This document shows positions 28,441 to 37,393 of a stretch of 64,000 bases of DNA, one piece after another. The stretch covers positions 73,724 through 137,723 of the forward strand of contig NZ_AOGY02000069.1 in NCBI RefSeq assembly GCF_000332455.1. The letters are read 5' to 3'. The translations under genes were made by a program, and so were the position numbers. The DNA comes from Leptospira vanthielii serovar Holland str. Waz Holland = ATCC 700522 (GTDB lineage Bacteria; Spirochaetota; Leptospiria; Leptospirales; Leptospiraceae). The stretch's first letter is position 1, and every line of letters starts with the position of its first letter. The notes under the pieces were generated by a model. That model was not told where the DNA came from. It saw only the letters and a program-made list of their open reading frames with translations, and ran no database searches.

Positions 28441-29430
28441 ATGCCAACATCCTATCCATCCATTGCCATTAGTGGGATTGGTTCCGTAACGGTTACCATC
28501 ATTCACGCACTTTACCAAAATGCCATTCCCTTCCAAATCCTATGCCGTAATGAGAATCGATACCGATCTTTAAACGCAAACCCCATCCGTTTCCAAGGAC
28601 CAAATGGAAAAGCTGTTAATATTGATCTTAAAAACCATCTAACAATGGTTCAAGAAAACAAAACAACATTTGATTATATTTTTATTGGATGTAAAAATCA
28701 AAATCTCACCGAATACTTAGATGAAACAAAATCGTTATTAAAACCAAATGGAAAATGGATTCTGATACAAAACGGGATTCCCGAACAAAACTTAGGATCA
28801 TACAAAAATAAAATCATAGGCGGTGTTGTGGGATGGAATACCCAAATGTTTCCAGACGGAACCTATTACCAAGCGAATGTAGGCAGCCTTATTCTTGGAG
28901 AAGTTGCCAAAACAAAACCAGATCCCATTTGGAACCAAATCCTACCACCTCAAATACCAGTGATTTTGACAGACCAATTGGAAGGATACCGTTGGCATAA
29001 ATTAGCAATCAATTCGATCATCAACGGATTGGCGGCCTCCAAACAATTGAGTTTAGGAGAATTATTTCTCAATAAAGATTATAGGTATGAAGCCTTAGAA
29101 ACGTTAACAGAGATTAAATTAGTGATGAACCAACTGAACATTATAGAACAAGTGGTTCCCGGATCCTTTCCTATTCAAAAATTAGGTGGAGGCGTGGGTG
29201 CTCTGCCCACATGGATCCGTCACCTAATTCTAATTTTTCTCGGTTTGAAATACTTTCGCATCCGAACTTCGATGGTTCAAGACTTAGATCATGGAAGAAA
29301 GACAGAAATTGATTATATCAATGGGGAAGTAGTCAAAATTGCCAATGACTTAGGAATTCCTGTACCAAAAAATCATTGGATTGTTTTCAAGATAACAAAT
29401 TTAGAAGAGAACCAAGAAATCAAAAAATAA
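28441..29430 (+). CDS. PanE/ApbA-like 2-dehydropantoate 2-reductase
   Basis: Rossmann-fold reductase of about 329 residues. The N-terminal NADPH-binding loop is at the very start (SIAISGIGSVTVTIIHAL), followed by the family's NGIPEQ / KIIGGVVGWNT and the active-site region KLAINSIINGLAA, with the catalytic Lys in the WHKLAIN stretch. The family reduces 2-dehydropantoate to pantoate for coenzyme A, but many members are uncharacterised 2-ketoacid reductases. The glycine loop is GIGSVT rather than the usual GxGxxG, a small deviation. The frame extends upstream to a TTG at 28348. I prefer the ATG at 28441 (or 28420) because the Rossmann fold begins there. It converges on a small regulator gene 8 bases away. 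Confidence 0.75.
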   Translation: MPTSYPSIAISGIGSVTVTIIHALYQNAIPFQILCRNENRYRSLNANPIRFQGPNGKAVNIDLKNHLTMVQENKTTFDYIFIGCKNQNLTEYLDETKSLLKPNGKWILIQNGIPEQNLGSYKNKIIGGVVGWNTQMFPDGTYYQANVGSLILGEVAKTKPDPIWNQILPPQIPVILTDQLEGYRWHKLAINSIINGLAASKQLSLGELFLNKDYRYEALETLTEIKLVMNQLNIIEQVVPGSFPIQKLGGGVGALPTWIRHLILIFLGLKYFRIRTSMVQDLDHGRKTEIDYINGEVVKIANDLGIPVPKNHWIVFKITNLEENQEIKK

Positions 29431-29438
29431 ATGTCTAT

Positions 29439-29753
29439 CTACTTACCCAAACGTAATAGTTCTGAGATGGAATGGTTTGCTTCTAAAGTATGACGTAATT
29501 TTTGTTCCGCTTGGATGATGTATTGGTTTCGTCGTCCATCTTTACTTTTTTCTAAAATTTGAGCATCAACCAAGTCTTTGACAATGGCCTGAACCGCCCT
29601 CTCAGTGATGCCAACCAACGATGCAACATCTTTCAATCGCATATCTGGATCCTTACTCAAACAAATCAAAACGTGAGCATGGTTTGAAAGAAAGGTCCAC
29701 TGGCCTCCCTTTTTGGTAATTTCTTGAGGTATTCTTTTTTGCTCTTTTGTCAT
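29439..29753 (-). CDS. winged-helix (MarR-like) transcriptional regulator
   Basis: Small DNA-binding protein of about 105 residues. A winged helix fills most of it (WTFLSNHAHVLICLS, then LKDVASLVGITERAVQAIVKDL and a basic wing SKDGRRNQY). The resemblance is to MarR/ArsR-type one-domain regulators; the ligand is unknown. ATG codons at 29795, 29774 and 29753 are all possible starts. None has a good ribosome binding site, and an inverted repeat with 11-base arms at 29773-29810 covers the first two, so I place the start at 29753 with the repeat as its operator. The end is certain. Confidence 0.7.
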   Translation of the reverse strand: MTKEQKRIPQEITKKGGQWTFLSNHAHVLICLSKDPDMRLKDVASLVGITERAVQAIVKDLVDAQILEKSKDGRRNQYIIQAEQKLRHTLEANHSISELLRLGK

Positions 29754-29772
29754 TCTTTGTGTATAAAAACTC

Positions 29773-29810
29773 ATAAGAAATTTTGATTTTATCATCCATA
29801 AATTTCTTAT
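29773..29810. promoter_or_regulatory. 11-base inverted repeat over the regulator's start (candidate operator)
   Basis: ATAAGAAATTT (29773-29783) and AAATTTCTTAT (29800-29810) are perfectly complementary around a 16-base spacer. The position at the 5' end of the winged-helix gene fits autoregulation. Confidence 0.45.
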
Positions 29811-29893
29811 TTATAAATCTAATTCTATGAGTTCACTCTCTCTAGAGCAAAAAAAATGTAAACGAAGAAACCTTTTAGATTAACTCACAGGGG

Positions 29894-30277
29894 TTAGGTT
29901 GGTTCTTCGGTCCACTTAAAATCTCTGACTAACCATGCCCAATAAATAAATAAAAACTGAAAAGGTAATCTTGCATATAAGGCCCAAATGGGGACACCGT
30001 AATCTTTTCCATCTAAAGCAGTTAACAACATATTTATGTTCGCAGGATAAATAGCGAGCAGAAGAAGGATGATACCGTAACTCGCCAGCTTTCGCATCCG
30101 TTCGTAGAGAACAAGAGATCCTAAAGTAATCTCCACAAGCCCACTGGTCACATTCAGAAGTTCATGGAAAGGAAGGTAATCCGGCATTATTTCCAGGTAA
30201 AATTCCGGAGAAAAGAAATGATTGATTCCTGCAATTATGTAGAACGCCCCGAGAGAATACACGAGAAATTTTTTCAT
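29894..30277 (-). CDS. DoxX-like small membrane protein
   Basis: Integral membrane protein of 127 residues (start at ATG 30275-30277, six codons inside the longest frame) with four hydrophobic helices. It carries the family's early motif (GAFYIIAGINHFFSPEFY) and the YPANINMLL segment typical of DoxX/YphA-like proteins. The molecular role of the family is poorly defined; links to quinol oxidation and membrane redox balance have been suggested. It stands alone: downstream is the winged-helix regulator in the same direction, about 140 bases away, which may or may not control it. Confidence 0.75.
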   Translation of the reverse strand: MKKFLVYSLGAFYIIAGINHFFSPEFYLEIMPDYLPFHELLNVTSGLVEITLGSLVLYERMRKLASYGIILLLLAIYPANINMLLTALDGKDYGVPIWALYARLPFQFLFIYWAWLVRDFKWTEEPT

Positions 30278-30454
30278 CACCGAACTAGAACACAATGGTA
30301 GAAAAAATCATTACAATTTTTATGTAGTTAGAAAAATGGTATCTACTTTTTTCGAGGGTTCGCCACCCCACAAGTGTAAATTTGATGGTTCGGGCCGAAT
30401 CAGAAAACGATGAACCGCTACATCAATTTTGTAATACAATTCCTTGTGGATTCA

Positions 30455-31663
30455 TTAAGCAACAATTTGCCCCTCTTTTGATTTATAATGTCCCAACTTT
30501 TCCTCCAATCGTTTGCGGCTTTTGATTGTAATGCGGTTGGGTTCAATGACCAAGTTCGTGTCACTCAAGAATTCTTGAATGGTGTCCTGTTTTACTTTGA
30601 TGATTCCACACATATTACAGAGTTCTTCCATCTGTATATAAATTGTATGTGCATTGTTAAGACTTTCATCCAGGTTCCGACCCAATCGAATGTCTTGGTC
30701 TCGGATGGAATTGTATAAATAAGCATAAAGCCGGATCACAGGTGTTTTCAATCGCAAGATTACCAATCGCTGGTGTGAAAACCAAATCCGTCTTGCAATA
30801 CTTTCAAAGATTTTTTGTAATAAGGATGGGCCTACGGATTCAAATAAATTTTCTGCAGTAACACGAAGAATTTTACTTTTCGTTTCTGTAATGGCTGAAG
30901 CCATTCTTGGTGCATTATCAATCAGAGACATCTCTCCGAAAATTTCTCCTGGTCCCAAAACATCGATTACATATTCATAACCGCGAACAATTCCAAATAG
31001 TTTAACATTTCCCTCTAACACAACATAGATTTCGTTGTTCTTTTCGCTTTCTACAAAAAGAATTTCACCAGCTTCTAAATTGGACTGCATACTTTCCCAG
31101 GCAAATGGTTTGTAATTGGAACCAATGGACCTAAGAAGATCTGTAGCCTCTGCCACGTTTGCCGTAGAGTTATTTTCTTTGGACCATTTCAGAAAAGTTT
31201 GCAAAGAGTATGCAGCTAAGTTTGGTTTTTCCCAAGACAAATAGGTTCTTGCATTGAGCACTAATCGCTCCGGATGGTATTCGCGATCAGCTGGTTTGTT
31301 TGCCTTAGAAAGATGTTTTTGTAAGGTTCTGAGTTCTCTGGAATATAGACCCAAAATCTTCATTGCCAACTCTTTTCTCTCTTTGAGATAAGAACCCAAA
31401 AGTCGGATCGGAATTTGGACTAACTCAACATCTGTATCGGCAAACAAGGTAACTAAAAACCGATGTTCGGTGAGGGCCGAGACAAGCCCAAAACTATCTC
31501 CGGCTTCATAATAGGAAAGCTCATGGTCAACCACGATATGTTCTGAATCGACCGACACACGGCCAGATCTCACAATAAAAAAGTTCCCTGCGTTAGTGGA
31601 ATTCTGCACTACAATGGCAGCACCTTTGGAATAATTTACAACTTTGATTTCTTCTACGGACAC
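30455..31663 (-). CDS. protein with two cyclic-nucleotide-binding (Crp-like) domains
   Basis: 402 residues. The first cNMP-binding beta-roll spans about 1-110, but its phosphate-binding cassette is weak. A linker of about 70 residues follows, then a second roll at about 195-300 with a good cassette (GPGEIFGEMSLIDNAPRMASAI), which fits the consensus GE-L-x4-PR-A. The last 60 residues are helical with a basic end and may form a DNA-binding or dimerising part, but no standard Crp helix-turn-helix is clear. The second domain could bind cAMP or another nucleotide. It starts 41 bases after the eboF stop in the same direction, so it may be read from the ebo operon. It could also be a separate leptospiral regulator. 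Confidence 0.8.
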   Translation of the reverse strand: MSVEEIKVVNYSKGAAIVVQNSTNAGNFFIVRSGRVSVDSEHIVVDHELSYYEAGDSFGLVSALTEHRFLVTLFADTDVELVQIPIRLLGSYLKERKELAMKILGLYSRELRTLQKHLSKANKPADREYHPERLVLNARTYLSWEKPNLAAYSLQTFLKWSKENNSTANVAEATDLLRSIGSNYKPFAWESMQSNLEAGEILFVESEKNNEIYVVLEGNVKLFGIVRGYEYVIDVLGPGEIFGEMSLIDNAPRMASAITETKSKILRVTAENLFESVGPSLLQKIFESIARRIWFSHQRLVILRLKTPVIRLYAYLYNSIRDQDIRLGRNLDESLNNAHTIYIQMEELCNMCGIIKVKQDTIQEFLSDTNLVIEPNRITIKSRKRLEEKLGHYKSKEGQIVA

Positions 31664-31704
31664 TGAATCAAAAATATTGTCTCAGAAGGTAACTAGTCAA
31701 ACAT

Positions 31705-33102
31705 TTAAATCTTTGAAGTCATCTGATCCCAAATCAAATCGTACACTTTATTAGCAGAAATTTCTTTTTTCAGGTATGGTTTATCCGCAGAAAAAATGGG
31801 GTAAAATTCCTTTTTCTCATGGATAGACCCGTGGGAACCCTTAACCAAACCAGCATCCAAAGGAATTACGTCCATAAGGTATCGAAACCCGAGTTTTTTG
31901 CGAAGTAATTTCAATCCCACTCGTAATTTAACCCCCGCTTTTTTAGGATCCAAAAACATCTCACAAGGATCATATCCAGGTTTTCTGTGAATATCCACCA
32001 AACGAGCATAATCTGGTGCTTTTTTATCATCTAACCAATAATAATACGTAAACCACGAATCCGAATTTGTTACCGCCACTATATCGCCTGAACGTTTGTG
32101 ATCAATGTGATATCTTTTTTGTGTCTTTTTATCTAAAACAAGATCGATACCCTGTATGTTTTTTAAAATCTCTTTTACTTGGTTTTGGATACTGAGATCC
32201 TTACAATAGATATGTGCAATTTGGTGATCAGACACCGCAAAGGCCTTAGATGCACCTGGATCCAAAAGTTCATACCACCTTTCTTTTCTAACAGAAACAA
32301 GGCCACTCTCTCTAAGAATGCGATTAATATGGATCGGATGATGCACTGGTGTAATTCCATATTCAGACAGTAGAATGATCTTTGTATTTTGCTTTTCATA
32401 ATACTCAATCAATTGTTTTAAGACTCTGTCAATTTCAGAAAGTTCCTTTTGAATCAAAGTTAGGTTCGGCCCAAACTTTTGCAAACAATAGTCCAAATGA
32501 GGAAGATACACTAAAGTAAGTGTAGGGTTATACTTTTTATCAACGACGAGTGTTGCATCTGTTATCCACTGTGTAGATTTGATATTGGCATTTGGTCCCC
32601 AAAAATGAAAAAGAGGGAACTGACCAAGTTCTTTTTGTAACTCATCGCGAAGTTCTGGAGGATTAGAATAACAATCGGGAGCTTTGACTCCATCAGCATG
32701 GTACTGTGGCCTTGGAGTCACCGAATAGTCGGCACTAGCGTACATATTGTACCACCAAAACATTTGGGAACAGGTGAACTCAGGATCTATTTTTTTTGCA
32801 CGTTCCCATATCTTTTCACTTTCAACCAAATGATTGGATTGTTTCCAAAATTTAATTTCAGCATCCTCATGATCATACCAACCATTCCCCACAATTCCAT
32901 GTTTATTTGGCCATTCACCTGTGAGATACGTTGATTGGGTACTTGTCGTCACACTAGGAAGCATAGGTGCGACAAGAATAGTATTTCTTTTTTCCAAAAA
33001 CTGTTTTAAAAATGGGGTAAACTCCCCCACCAAATGTGTGCTAAGTCCCACAACATCAATCACAACTGTTTTTTGAAACAAACTTGTTTTTGACTTTTTC
33101 AT
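31705..33102 (-). CDS. eboF: EboF, alkaline-phosphatase-fold phosphodiesterase
   Basis: 465 residues of the nucleotide pyrophosphatase/phosphodiesterase group of the alkaline phosphatase superfamily. Metal ligand Asp16 (VVIDVVG) and the likely nucleophile Thr52 (PSVTTSTQSTYLTG) are in place. The SEYGITPVHHPIHIN segment supplies further metal-binding residues and HGSIHEKKEFYPIF closes the site. No signal peptide is seen. In ebo clusters this protein is the last gene (eboF) and its substrate is not known. It overlaps eboE by 4 bases (ATGA type), so translation is coupled. The neighbouring genes, not the fold alone, support the EboF name. Confidence 0.85.
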   Translation of the reverse strand: MKKSKTSLFQKTVVIDVVGLSTHLVGEFTPFLKQFLEKRNTILVAPMLPSVTTSTQSTYLTGEWPNKHGIVGNGWYDHEDAEIKFWKQSNHLVESEKIWERAKKIDPEFTCSQMFWWYNMYASADYSVTPRPQYHADGVKAPDCYSNPPELRDELQKELGQFPLFHFWGPNANIKSTQWITDATLVVDKKYNPTLTLVYLPHLDYCLQKFGPNLTLIQKELSEIDRVLKQLIEYYEKQNTKIILLSEYGITPVHHPIHINRILRESGLVSVRKERWYELLDPGASKAFAVSDHQIAHIYCKDLSIQNQVKEILKNIQGIDLVLDKKTQKRYHIDHKRSGDIVAVTNSDSWFTYYYWLDDKKAPDYARLVDIHRKPGYDPCEMFLDPKKAGVKLRVGLKLLRKKLGFRYLMDVIPLDAGLVKGSHGSIHEKKEFYPIFSADKPYLKKEISANKVYDLIWDQMTSKI

Positions 33103-34322
33103 CTAGTAACCCCAAAACTTCTTTCACTTTCTAATATTGATTTTACCCATTGCAGTTCGCGAATGACGGATTCTGCCATAGGAATTTGTAATTCTTTTGG
33201 CAAAACACCCCATGTATATGTTTCTACTTCCAAAGAATTTGTTATAGAGAATTCTTTATGTAGGTTTAAAAGTTCGACTAGTTCCTTTTGGGTTGAGGAT
33301 ACAAGTCCATAAGAATCTAAAAATACGGGAACATGGAAGTGGATTCTCCATTTCTCGAATGGTTTTCCACCTCTTTGTAATGCTTGGGATAAATCGGGAT
33401 AGGATTGTAATTTTCCATCATCCGACCGAATGACTACTTGGTGCAGATAAGTGGGCTCATCAAAACTGGCAAGTAAATCCATTGTCTCCTTTGGTTGTTC
33501 GGAAAACTCTACCTTCAGGGCAGAACTGATTTGAATCCTACCCACTTGTATGGAATTTTTTTTTAACAATTTAATTATCGTTTGGTTGTCTTCAAAACTA
33601 ACGGCCGAATGGCAAACATCCAAACAAATTCGGATATGGTTTCGAACTTTATGTTCTGCAACTTCCTTTGTTAGTCCCCACTTAGTTTGTATTTCAGGAA
33701 TAACTAAAGGAAGAAAAACGTCCAAAAACCACTGCACCCAAAGTTCTACATTCCCCAAGATCCCATCAGGTTCTGGTTCTAGATCCAAATGTAAGGTTTT
33801 GCCTGAATCTTTTTCAATTTGGATTAAATGGAAAAGCACATTGATTATATGTTTGGTGGCAACTGCAATCCTTTGTTTCCGATCGGAGTCGGTGGCATCA
33901 AAAAACTGATACGATATAGGTGGAGTGGAAACACCTCCTTCTATTCCTGCGGGCAATAATTGTGATAAAATGGAGAATAACCGTAATGTGTAATCCAATC
34001 TCTCCTTTGTTGCCCAATCCGGTTTATATACATTTTCCTTAACGGCTGTTTTATGAAAACTTCCATAGGGAAACCCGTTGATCAAAAAAACATAAAACCC
34101 TTCTCTTTCTAACCAAGTTTGAAATTCGGTGATGATCTCTGGTTTTATCAGTTCCAACGAAGCTTCATTTGCCAACCGAAGGCCGATACCCATCGGAGCA
34201 TCTGGTGATAAATCTGCGCGAACCAAAGGTAGATTTTTTTGCAGATGGGAAAAATGATCTGACCAAGATTCACCAGGATGGATATTGGAACAATAAGTTA
34301 GGTGGCCGTATTTTGTTTTCAT
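33099..34322 (-). CDS. eboE: EboE, xylose-isomerase-like TIM-barrel protein
   Basis: 407 residues of the EboE family, called a metabolite traffic protein in annotation catalogues. The N-terminus has the typical HLTYCSNIHPGESWSD block. Metal-binding-type residues of the xylose isomerase-like barrel appear in HLDLEPEPDG (about 172-181) and in ICLDVCHSAVSFED (about 232-245). The chemical step is unknown; the fold suggests an isomerase or epimerase on a sugar-like or cyclitol-like compound. It overlaps eboD and eboF by 4 bases on each side. The cyanobacterial cluster is tied to moving a scytonemin precursor to the periplasm. Leptospira is not known to make scytonemin, so the substrate here must differ. 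Confidence 0.88.
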   Translation of the reverse strand: MKTKYGHLTYCSNIHPGESWSDHFSHLQKNLPLVRADLSPDAPMGIGLRLANEASLELIKPEIITEFQTWLEREGFYVFLINGFPYGSFHKTAVKENVYKPDWATKERLDYTLRLFSILSQLLPAGIEGGVSTPPISYQFFDATDSDRKQRIAVATKHIINVLFHLIQIEKDSGKTLHLDLEPEPDGILGNVELWVQWFLDVFLPLVIPEIQTKWGLTKEVAEHKVRNHIRICLDVCHSAVSFEDNQTIIKLLKKNSIQVGRIQISSALKVEFSEQPKETMDLLASFDEPTYLHQVVIRSDDGKLQSYPDLSQALQRGGKPFEKWRIHFHVPVFLDSYGLVSSTQKELVELLNLHKEFSITNSLEVETYTWGVLPKELQIPMAESVIRELQWVKSILESERSFGVTR

Positions 34323-35482
34323 ACATACGTTTCCAAAAAGTCGACAGATTGAGCCAATATTTTTAGATCGATTTCATGTATTTCTCGAGGTTCGCCAATA
34401 CCAGCTAACAACGTTATCGTGAGCCTACCACCCAAATGTTCTCTAAACTCCTGCAATCCTAAGTATAAATTTTCTTTTGCATTCGCTGATAACTCTGGGT
34501 GGTAAATAACAAACCCAAGTTTTTTTAAAAGGGATAAGATTCTATCCTTATCCTCTTTCGGCAAAAAACCTTTTTGATAAGAATACACCGTATCTAACGC
34601 CATTCCAATGGCAACGGCTTCTCCATGTCTGAGAGAGAACTTAGTTAGATATTCTAATTTATGAGCCGCCCAATGTCCAAAATCCAAAGGACGAGAAGAT
34701 CCAAATTCAAAAGGATCTCCGTTAGCAATATGGTCTATGTGGAGTTCGGCACAGCGGTGAATCAGATAAGACATCTTTTCCAAATTACGACTTTGTAAAA
34801 AGTAAACATTGGATTCAATCCAATGGAAAAAATCCCTATCTTTAATTAGGGAAACTTTGATTGCTTCTGCCATCCCGGAGCGCCAATCACGATCATCCAA
34901 ACTTTCTAAAAACTGCAGGTCATTAAACACGGCAACAGGTGGCGCAAACGTTCCTAGGAAATTTTTTTTACCTTGGTGGTTGATACTATTTTTGACTCCC
35001 ACACCAGAATCATTTTGAGAAAGTACGGTTGTCGGAATGCGAATCAATCGAATGCCTCGGTGAGATACAGCAGCCACATACCCAACCAAATCAAGGATGG
35101 CTCCTCCCCCAATAGCGACTATATAAGAATGTCGATCAATGCCATAAGTATCTACGGCTTCCACTAAAGATTCCCAAAGTATCGGATTGTTTTTACATTC
35201 TTCCCCGCCAGGAATGACCATAATATTTCCTGTTAGCTGGACAACAGAGCCAAATCCATGGAAGTAAGTTTTTATTTCAGTCATTAAATTTGGATAGTGT
35301 AATGTAAGTCCCTCATCGAGAACCACCAAAGCTTTTTTGATAGCTCCCTCTTTTTGTTCTGAGATTAAAAAATTACGCAAACTGGGATTCGTTAGATGAA
35401 AGATCCCCTTTGTAAACTGAACTGTATATCGGTAAGGAACTTGGAACTCAGAAGAAATAGGTGATAAAGAATCTTCAAACAT
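34319..35482 (-). CDS. eboD: EboD, sugar-phosphate cyclase (EEVS-like)
   Basis: About 387 residues, start chosen at ATG 35480-35482. The frame is open 20 codons further, but that part overlaps eboC. It belongs to the 3-dehydroquinate synthase fold: NAD-binding GGGAILDLVGYVA, PTTVLSQNDSGVGVKNSIN, and metal ligands in the MAEAIKVSLIKD, GSSRPLDFGHWAAHKLE and SLRHGEAVAIGM blocks. The PLDFGHW signature is that of 2-epi-5-epi-valiolone-synthase-like cyclases and not of housekeeping AroB (which has NLGHTFGHA). It should therefore turn a seven-carbon sugar phosphate or related compound into a cyclitol. This enzyme is the strongest clue that the cluster makes a small molecule. It is translationally coupled to eboE. 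Confidence 0.9.
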   Translation of the reverse strand: MFEDSLSPISSEFQVPYRYTVQFTKGIFHLTNPSLRNFLISEQKEGAIKKALVVLDEGLTLHYPNLMTEIKTYFHGFGSVVQLTGNIMVIPGGEECKNNPILWESLVEAVDTYGIDRHSYIVAIGGGAILDLVGYVAAVSHRGIRLIRIPTTVLSQNDSGVGVKNSINHQGKKNFLGTFAPPVAVFNDLQFLESLDDRDWRSGMAEAIKVSLIKDRDFFHWIESNVYFLQSRNLEKMSYLIHRCAELHIDHIANGDPFEFGSSRPLDFGHWAAHKLEYLTKFSLRHGEAVAIGMALDTVYSYQKGFLPKEDKDRILSLLKKLGFVIYHPELSANAKENLYLGLQEFREHLGGRLTITLLAGIGEPREIHEIDLKILAQSVDFLETYV

Positions 35483-35490
35483 ATACAACC

Positions 35491-36357
35491 CTAGGTAACA
35501 GAAAAGGTTTTTGCTAAAACCAAAGAAAGAGGTAATAAACAAAGGATAACGAGAGCTACAGGAAAAAATCCAAAACTTGCCGCAAAGGATGCATTCAGAA
35601 GGATCAGTGTAATCACACCCATCTTCACCGCCTTACCAATCATAGGTCCTATCGGATTGTGGTAGGCACGATACAAAGGGGGAAACACCATCCCCAGATG
35701 TAGGAAAACAAAAGGGGTATTCAAGAGTATATTCCCCAAACGAAAAGATAAAAATGACATACAAAGAAAAACGGTTAGATAAAAAACACCCGCTAAAACT
35801 AGAGAAGTTTTTTTCCCACCATGGACTTCGCCCCGACTGATCATTGTTATGGCAGAGATATATAAAATCGGAAGTAGAGAAAGGGAAAGTTCGGAAATGT
35901 TGATTTCAGATACCAAACTCATTCCAAGAATCAAATTGCCTCCGCGACACATCCCCATCACGATTGGACCAAAAACAGAATGATGTTTCGCCAAACGATT
36001 GTAAGTAAGAATTAGGATAACAATACCAGCGGCAATCCATCCACTTTGTATTTGGTATAAAAATGCAAAACCCGTCCCTAATCCTAATAACAAACTCCCA
36101 AAAATCAAAGCAGATAGTTTGGACACCTTCCCACTGGGAATCGGCCGTTCTGGTCTTTCTTTTGAATCAATTGGTACATCAAAAAAATCATTCAGGACCA
36201 CACCTCCGCCATACAATCCGATAGTGGAAAGTAGAAGAAAAACGGGAGTATTGTCAGTCCAAACAAAACCGACAATCGCCATACCAGCAAGAATATCAGC
36301 AAGAGCTGTCACTACATTTGCAGGTCGAAGTAAAGTAATGTATGCTTTTACATTCAT
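35491..36357 (-). CDS. eboC: EboC, UbiA-like membrane prenyltransferase
   Basis: 288 residues with about eight to nine membrane helices. The first aspartate-rich motif is typical of UbiA enzymes (NDFFDVPIDSKERPERPIPSG, residues about 56-76), which bind Mg-diphosphate of a prenyl donor. The second motif is changed: where UbiA proteins have a DxxxD, this one has MGMCRGGNLILG. This is seen in EboC-type proteins, so an altered acceptor or a role other than prenyl transfer is possible. It likely joins a polyprenyl chain to the cyclitol or carrier made by the cluster, at the inner membrane. It lies directly after eboB with no gap (stop at 36358, start at 36357), and eboD begins 8 bases after its stop. 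Confidence 0.88.
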   Translation of the reverse strand: MNVKAYITLLRPANVVTALADILAGMAIVGFVWTDNTPVFLLLSTIGLYGGGVVLNDFFDVPIDSKERPERPIPSGKVSKLSALIFGSLLLGLGTGFAFLYQIQSGWIAAGIVILILTYNRLAKHHSVFGPIVMGMCRGGNLILGMSLVSEINISELSLSLLPILYISAITMISRGEVHGGKKTSLVLAGVFYLTVFLCMSFLSFRLGNILLNTPFVFLHLGMVFPPLYRAYHNPIGPMIGKAVKMGVITLILLNASFAASFGFFPVALVILCLLPLSLVLAKTFSVT

Positions 36358-37386
36358 CTATTGAATCAGGAGAGAATTTTTGTTAGTCACTGGTTGTTGG
36401 CCACCGCGAAGTATGGAGTTGCCATGAAACTTGGCATTCGGATCTGGTTGGAACTCTACTTCAAAGTCGGTTACATCGATTTGGCCACTTTTTGCAAAGG
36501 CATCAATGGCATTTTGGTAAGTGACCATTCGAATCACTTCGGAAGGAATCCCTCTTTGTTTCATAAGAGCTGCGGTTTTTGGAATCGCCAGTGGATCTGA
36601 GATTCCCCAATCGGCACTCGAATTGATCATGATCCTATCTGAACCATATTTTTCGACAACGGCCACCATCCTCTCATTACCCATCTTAGTAAACGGATAA
36701 ATAGTAAAGGCTGCCCAAAAACCTTGATCTAACACTGATTTCATGGTCTCTTCGTTATTGTGATCCACAACCACCCAAGAAGGATCAAGCCCATGTTCCA
36801 ATGCGATTGACATACTCCTTTCGGTTCCTCTTTTTTTATCACGATGTGGTGTATGGATTTGGACTGGTAATTTTGCTTTTTTTGCAAGTTCCAATTGTAA
36901 ACGATAGTATTTTTCTTCTAGTGGAGTTTGGTCATCAAAACCAATCTCTCCAATGCCAACGACACCTTCTTTAAAAGCAAACAAAGGTAATATCTCCATG
37001 ACCTCTTCCGCAAGACGTTCGTTATTTGCTTCTCTTGAATTCAAACCCATGGTGCAATAATGTTTAATTCCAAATTGAGAAGATCTAAACCTTTCCCAAC
37101 CAACAAGGCTACTGTAATAGTCCTTAAAACTAGCAAGTCCCGTCCTTGGTTGGCCCACCCAAAAAGCAGGTTCAATGATCGCAACAATTCCTGCTTTTGC
37201 CATCATCTGATAGTCGTCCGTGGTTCTTGATACCATGTGGATATGTGGGTCGAAGAATCGCATACCTTGGATTAGGTTTTGGTAGTCCTCCCACAACAAA
37301 TCTCTGTGAGTCGGTAAATCTTCGGATGAATGGTTAGATTCAAAATGTGAGGGATTCTTTGATGGTTCGTTTTGGTTTTGGCACAT
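36358..37386 (-). CDS. eboB: EboB, TatD-like metal-dependent hydrolase
   Basis: 342 residues of the TatD/amidohydrolase fold. Metal ligands: His48 and His50 (FDPHIHM), Glu147 (GIGEIGFDD), His178 (IHTPHRD), a His in VVDHNNEE and an Asp in NSSADWG. These are the six ligands expected of a two-metal TatD site, so it should be catalytic. TatD proteins are DNases in some bacteria, but in ebo clusters the enzyme is thought to act on a small molecule. The first 40 residues are a polar extension rich in Ser, Asn, His and Glu, with no known role. It directly precedes eboC with no spacing and follows eboA after 7 bases. Confidence 0.88.
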   Translation of the reverse strand: MCQNQNEPSKNPSHFESNHSSEDLPTHRDLLWEDYQNLIQGMRFFDPHIHMVSRTTDDYQMMAKAGIVAIIEPAFWVGQPRTGLASFKDYYSSLVGWERFRSSQFGIKHYCTMGLNSREANNERLAEEVMEILPLFAFKEGVVGIGEIGFDDQTPLEEKYYRLQLELAKKAKLPVQIHTPHRDKKRGTERSMSIALEHGLDPSWVVVDHNNEETMKSVLDQGFWAAFTIYPFTKMGNERMVAVVEKYGSDRIMINSSADWGISDPLAIPKTAALMKQRGIPSEVIRMVTYQNAIDAFAKSGQIDVTDFEVEFQPDPNAKFHGNSILRGGQQPVTNKNSLLIQ

Positions 37387-37393
37387 AGAAATT

